From NCBI GenBank assembly GCA_029207755.1, contig JARCOQ010000015.1:682001-746000 (forward strand): a stretch of DNA of 64,000 nt, read 5' to 3'. The notes beneath the pieces were generated by a model. It had not been told where the DNA came from. It did not search any database and saw only the letters and a list, made by a program, of their open reading frames with translations. This DNA is from Chamaea fasciata (lineage: Eukaryota; Chordata; Aves; Passeriformes; Sylviidae). Of this stretch, positions 59,047 to 64,000 are shown piece by piece (position 1 is the stretch's first letter; every line of letters begins with the position of its first letter). The position numbers and the translations under genes were made by a program.

Positions 59047-60571
59047 CAAAGCAGCCCTGGCGCCCTCAGCTGCAGCCCGGGGTGAGGGAAGGTGCCACGG
59101 CAGTGGGGACAGGCACACGCAGGGGTAGCAAAGGGCGTTTGTGTCCCAGCGCCCTGGCTGTGCTCCAGCACGGGGCCCACAGCCAGCCCTGGCCCCGGGC
59201 AGTCCCTCAGCCTGGCTGGGGCCCAAGGCTGCATGGGGCCAGGTGTCTGCAGAGACCCCAGAGTGCTCCCAGCACACGGCCCCGTGACACCTGGGTGCCC
59301 AGGGGAGCAGTGCTCACACCCACAGTGACTCCTCCCTTCCCAATCTTCCTTTGGGAGCCTCTGCTGAAAACATCCTGGCGAGGGAAGAGCTGTGAGGTTC
59401 CAGAGCTCACGAACATCCCGGGGAAAGCAGAGTCAGTTGCCTGCTCTCCCCACAGCACGATGTTCTGTCCTCCGCTGTCTGATCCCCCCTCCCCTCGTGC
59501 TGCTGTCCCCAAACCTGGCCCCTCGTGTCCCACTCAGAGCCATGGACTGCCCAGCACGGGCACTTCATCCACATCCAAACCAAACAAAGCCAGCCCAGAG
59601 CCTCCCTGGCTCCCAGGGCACCAAAACCCCACAGGAGCCTTTATTGAACAGATTCTCATTTCTTCATTACCAGCTGGCTGGCAGCATTGGGATTTTCCCT
59701 TGGAGCAAGGTCCTCCTCTCTCGGGGTCACGTTCCGGCCACCAGAGGTGTCTCAGACCCCCGGGACCCTTCCCGACTGCCGGGCAGTGACCTCGTTCTGC
59801 AGGAGCAGGAGATTCCGGCCACCCTCAGGCCAGAGGGGCCACACAGGTCCCGCAGCAGAGCAAAAAACACCCTTGAAATGAGTCCTAACCCTCCACCCCC
59901 CACGGGCAGCTCGTGCTGCTTTGGGATTTAAATCGGCTGGGTCTGCCTGTCACACACCTCCCGGTGCGGCCACCGGGGCCACGCTCAGCTCCAGGGACAC
60001 CAGCTCAGCCCAGGCAGCAGGGGCTGGACTGCCAGCAGGAGAGAAAGAACTTTAACTTTCCAGTGAACTGCGAGAGCTCCTCCATCACAGCAACGAGCCT
60101 GACACTCTTTTAGGAGAATACAAACTTAATTTTAAAGCATCGGGGAAATTCCATTAAGTGATTTATCCTGGAACTGATGAAACTGCAATTTATTTCAAGG
60201 CCCAAGCCAGCATTAGAGGCAGTCCCGTGAGCTCAACAGTGAAATGTGTGACACTGAGAATTATTGTAACAGCAAAAAGCAAAAAGCACCAGTCCCCAGT
60301 GGGGCAATGGGGATCACAGGGCCCAGCTGAAGCTCGGGGACAGCCACGCTCAGGTCACCACAGGCAGCCCCAGTGCAGGGACACAGGGGAGCCAGCCCGA
60401 CCTGCTGCAGAGCAGGCAGCTCTCCCCCCCCGCACCGCCTTCCCTGAGAGCAGAGGGCTGAGTGCAGGCCTGGAGCAGCAGGCTCTGCCCCGGGCATGGC
60501 ACAGGGCAGGGATAGAACCTCCGTGGGCAGGAGCACAGGACAGCCAGGGCTGCCAGAGAGTCCAGCCCTGC

Positions 60572-60985
60572 CTGCACTGCTGCCCTGGCACCCTGCACTG
60601 CTGCCTGACACCCTGCACTGCTGCCTGACACCCTGCATTGCTGCCCTGATAGACACCCTGCACTGCTGCCTGACACCCTGCACTGCTGCCCTGATAGACA
60701 CCCTGCACTGCTGCCCTGACACCCTGCATTGCTGCCCTGGCACCCTGCACTGCTGCCTGACACCCTGCACTGCTGCCCTGATAGACACCCTGCACTGCTG
60801 CCTGACACCCTGCATTGCTGCCCTGATAAACACCCTGCACTGCTGCCTGACACCCTGCACTGCTGCCCTGATAGACACCCTGCACTGCTGCCCTGATAAA
60901 CATCCTGCACTGCTGCCTGACACCCTGCACTGCTGCCCTGATTGATAGACACCGTGCACTGCTGCCTCTGACAGACATCCTGACT
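60572..60985. repeat. 21/28-bp minisatellite (CCCTGCACTGCTGCC)
   Basis: About 18 copies of ACCCTGCACTGCTGCCTGAC, with a longer form carrying CTGATAGAC. Right-end copies are more diverged. Confidence 0.96.
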
Positions 60986-61744
60986 GCACTGCTGCCTCTG
61001 GAGCCACAGGCTGGTCCCTCCTGCAGAAACCGCCCCAGTGAACAGTGCCCAGGGCAGGCTGGGGCCGAGATGGGGGGACCAGAGCAGAGCCAAGGGTTCA
61101 TTCCCGCTCTGTGTTCGCTCCCAGTGTCCACAGACAGCGCCTGGGGCTGCCCCAGCCCAGCCCCGGAGCAGTCCGGGTGTGCACGGGGAGCAGGGGGGGA
61201 TCTGCTGCGGCCCCCCCGGGCTCCCACCCCACACCCAGCAGGGAATGGGGCGGCACAGCACGGCCCCATCGAAACCGGGAACGCTTCCTTCGAAATGGGG
61301 ATGGATGGGGCAGGGAGGGAAGAAGAAATACCGTGGTGGATGGTGTTTATTTATCTTCTGGAAGGAAACAAAGACTTCCCGGGGCTGAGTAGCTCAATTA
61401 GGCGCTCGCTGGAGTGACAGATTTACTGCGTGCTCAACAAATGCATCTCAAAGCAGAAGCACAAGGGGGGTGAGAGAATTAACAGAGGGATCAGGAGAGC
61501 CTCGCATGACCCAGGAGAGGACCCAGCCCCTGCACAGGCACCGGGAGCTCCCACAGGGTCTGCTCAGAGGATTTATTCTGCTGCTCCACCCTGGGAGGGG
61601 AGAACTGCCCTGAGGAAAGGCCACAGCTCCAGGGGCACTGAGCAGTTACAAACCTGACAGAGCACGGGGCAATCCCCTGGCCCACAGCAGCCCTGCACCC
61701 CGAGGGCTCCAGGAGTGCAGGGAGGGCAGCTCCAGCACGGGGAC

Positions 61745-62487
61745 TCTGGTGAACAGTGCCCATGGGACACGCCAGTGAGCAATGGGTCATCCCAGTGAGC
61801 AATTCCCCATGGGTCACCCCAGTGAGCAGTGGGTCATTCCAGTGAATAATACCCATGGGACACTCCAGTGAACAATGGGACATTCCAGTGAGCAATGCCC
61901 ATGGAACACTCCAGTGAACAATGGGACATTCCAGTGAACAGTGCCCATGGGACACGCCAGTGAGCAATGGGTCATTCCAGTGAGCAGTGCCCATGGAACA
62001 CTCCAGTGAACAATGGGACATTCCAGTGAACAGTGCCCATGGGACACGCCAGTGAGCAATGGGTCATTCCAGTGAGCAATGCCCATGGAACACTCCAGTG
62101 AACAATGGGACATTCCAATGAGCAATGCCCATGGGTCACCCCAGTGCCCATGGGTCACCCCAGTGAACAACACCCATGGGACACTCCAGTGAACAATGCC
62201 CATGGGTCACTCCAGTGAACAATTCCCCGTGGCTCATTCCAGTGAACAATCCCCATGGGACACTCCAGGGAACAATGCCCATAGGTCACCCCAGTGAACA
62301 ATTCCCCATGGGTCTCCCCAGTGAACAACACCCATGGGTCACCCCAGTGAACAATTCCCCATGGCTCATTCCAGTGAACAATCCCCATGGGACACTCCAG
62401 GGAACAATGCCCCATGGGTCACCCCAGTGAACAACACCCATGGGTCACCCCAGTGAACAATTCCCCATGGGTCATTCCCCTTTTCCT
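61745..62487. repeat. ~26-bp minisatellite (CCCATGGG, CCAGTGAACAAT)
   Basis: About 28 copies of CCAGTGARCAATGCCCATGG with GACACTC, GTCACCC or GTCATTC linkers. A longer duplicated block is visible (about 62165-62275 against about 62315-62405). CCCATGGG is palindromic in most units. Confidence 0.96.
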
Positions 62488-62779
62488 CACCCAGCTCCCC
62501 TGGGAGGGCTGTGATGGAAGCACACACATCATCACCTGCCTTGGGCTCGGTGAGGCTGCTCCCAGCCAGGCTGGCAGCGTTTCTCTCAGCAGACCAGTGG
62601 CAGTGGCAGGGATTCAAGATTTGCAGGTGCCCAGACCGGAGCTCAGCCCCTCCCGGTCCCAAAACTCCCTGCAATTACAGCAGACAGATCAGCAGCCTCC
62701 CCCTGCGCCCACCCCGGGGGATCTGGGGGGTTTCCGTTCCAGGCAGGCTCTGAGAGGCACAAAAGGCCGTGGTGTGTGA

Positions 62780-63250
62780 AACTCCCGGGGATAATCAATG
62801 ACAGTCGGGTCCTCGGCAATCATTATGTGCTCAGAAATCTTCACTTTTGTGATTAATGCATTGTTTCTTTGGCTCTCCTCTTGATTAACAGGAATCACAG
62901 AGAAACACTCGCACATCCTATCATTACTGGCTCAGGAGCTCTGCAATTACAGATTTTAATTAATATCCTGGTTCATTTCAGGGGAACTCTGGCTCTAAGT
63001 CTACTTTTTTGGGGATCCAATAGCAGCCATGGCATAGATGGAGAGTTTTCCTCTGGCAGCCTGGGGAAAGGGCAAATGAGAAAGAACATTGTTCTGGAAA
63101 ACTGTTCTTTTCTTCTCAAAACTTATTTTCCAGACAAACCCTCTGGATTTAACCCAAGCCGAGTGATCTATTCCCATACCTTCATGCAAAGGCTCCTTTT
63201 CTGCAGCCTCACAAATGTCCATGTACAGTTTTTGGGGAGGTCACCATGAC
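62780..63250. other. AT-rich intronic block, candidate conserved element
   Basis: Repeat-free. Includes GTGATTAATGCATTGTTTC, GATTAACAGGAATC and GATTTTAATTAATATCC. A 126-codon plus-strand frame here has no recognised family. Confidence 0.45.
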
Positions 63251-63364
63251 AACTCTCCAAAATCCCTCTTCCAAGACATCTTGAGAAGACACTGGCGCTG
63301 CCGCCACCACCCACACACCCCTGAGGGTGTTTGGAGCTGGTTTTCAGTTGTGTGGCACATGGGG

Positions 63365-63482
63365 CACAGAACCCCAGCATCACAGAGGCTGGAAAAGCCC
63401 TCCCAGCCCATCCAGGGCAGGCTGTGCCTGATCCCCACCTTGTCCCCAGCCCAGGGCACCAGCTGCCACCTCCAGGGATGGG
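63365..63482 (-). mobile_element. CR1 LINE 3' end fragment (antisense)
   Basis: ATCACAGAGGCTGGAAAAGC, CCTTGTCCCCAGCCCAGGGC and GCTGCCACCTCCAGGGATGG, the reverse complement of a CR1 end. Confidence 0.75.
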
Positions 63483-63916
63483 GATCAATCGAAAAATGGA
63501 TCAAAGGGAATCTCTGTGGATCTGGGACCTTCTCTGGGCCTCGGCCAAGCGTGCTGTGGCATTAACCTGGCCACAGGTGGGCTTCTCTCAGTGTGAGGTT
63601 TGAGCTGAGCCTGACCAGGGCCCGGGGGATGCTGCAGCTCCCACCCCTGCAAGGGCATCACCTTTTCCCACCTGGGTCATTCCCTTCCCGCCTCATCCTT
63701 TCTCCTCTCCTGAGCTGACTTTTCTCCTGGGGCTGCTCCGTTCCTGGGGGAGCAGGAGCTGGGAATTTCCGCTGCAGTCAGAAACGAGCCAGTGCTGGAA
63801 CCTGCCCTGGAAGAGGGGAGTGCAGGAAGAGGGAAGGCAAGAAGGGAACTATTGTATTTTTAAACTAGGGGAACATTTCTGTGGGGAAATACAAATTGCT
63901 TTCAGTCTTGAAATGT

Positions 63917-63934
63917 CTTTTTTTTTTTTTTTTT
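63917..63934. repeat. Poly-T tract
   Basis: Uninterrupted T run near the right edge. Confidence 0.9.
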
Positions 63935-64000
63935 GGCCAATCCTGCCCGAGTTAAAAATGATAGATGGTCTTATCTGTGCACAATCTCCTGGCTGATGGG

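Noticed and set aside
58350..59789. 392-codon plus-strand and 294-codon minus-strand frames
   Set aside because: Produced by the ATGGG and CCCCACACCCCAAAGGAG arrays. The non-repeat tails match no family I know.

Overview
The window looks like a stretch of a bird nuclear chromosome, most likely from a songbird. The signs are truncated CR1 LINE 3' ends on both strands, very many GC-rich minisatellites, no Alu- or L1-type repeats that I recognise, and one vertebrate exon I can identify. Most of the DNA is non-coding, and nearly all long open frames are by-products of tandem repeats.

The one secure protein-coding feature is on the minus strand at 43428-43879. It is the terminal coding exon of KCTD16, an auxiliary subunit of GABA-B receptors. 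It encodes the last 149 residues and the stop, and follows a phase-1 splice acceptor. The rest of the gene, with its BTB/T1 and H1 regions, must lie beyond the right edge, so 43880-64000 is read as intron. Left of the stop I infer a long 3'UTR, perhaps reaching a minus-strand AATAAA with a GT-rich downstream element near 35110-35154. The remainder, 1 to about 35000, has no recognised gene and looks like the intergenic region downstream of KCTD16.

Layout: 1-6166 is mostly unique sequence with two CR1 ends and a 67-bp triplication. 6167-8149 is a ~38-copy, 52-bp minisatellite. 8150-17280 is unique sequence with AT-rich blocks and a TG-rich array. 17283-22200 holds four more minisatellites. 22200-30165 has simple repeats, a CpG-rich island at about 26098-26480 and smaller arrays. 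30166-31043 is a CATCC-type array ending at a 100-base assembly gap. 31044-35100 holds a GATATA array, a three-phase pentanucleotide array and a short coding-looking minus-strand frame. 35345-36385 is a 1-kb G-rich (minus) array. 36385-43427 is the inferred 3'UTR. 43880-64000 is the KCTD16 intron with about ten minisatellites, CR1 ends and several AT-rich blocks.

Points that deserve a second look: (i) the 52-bp array repeats a near-perfect 5' splice-site sequence on the minus strand in every unit and abuts a possible 92-nt exon; (ii) an unidentified 54-codon coding-looking frame at 34691-34852 (minus) resembles an RPEL-type helix; (iii) a CpG island has no visible gene; (iv) a kilobase G-run array lies inside the inferred KCTD16 3'UTR. 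I cannot claim an undescribed biological system from this sequence alone.
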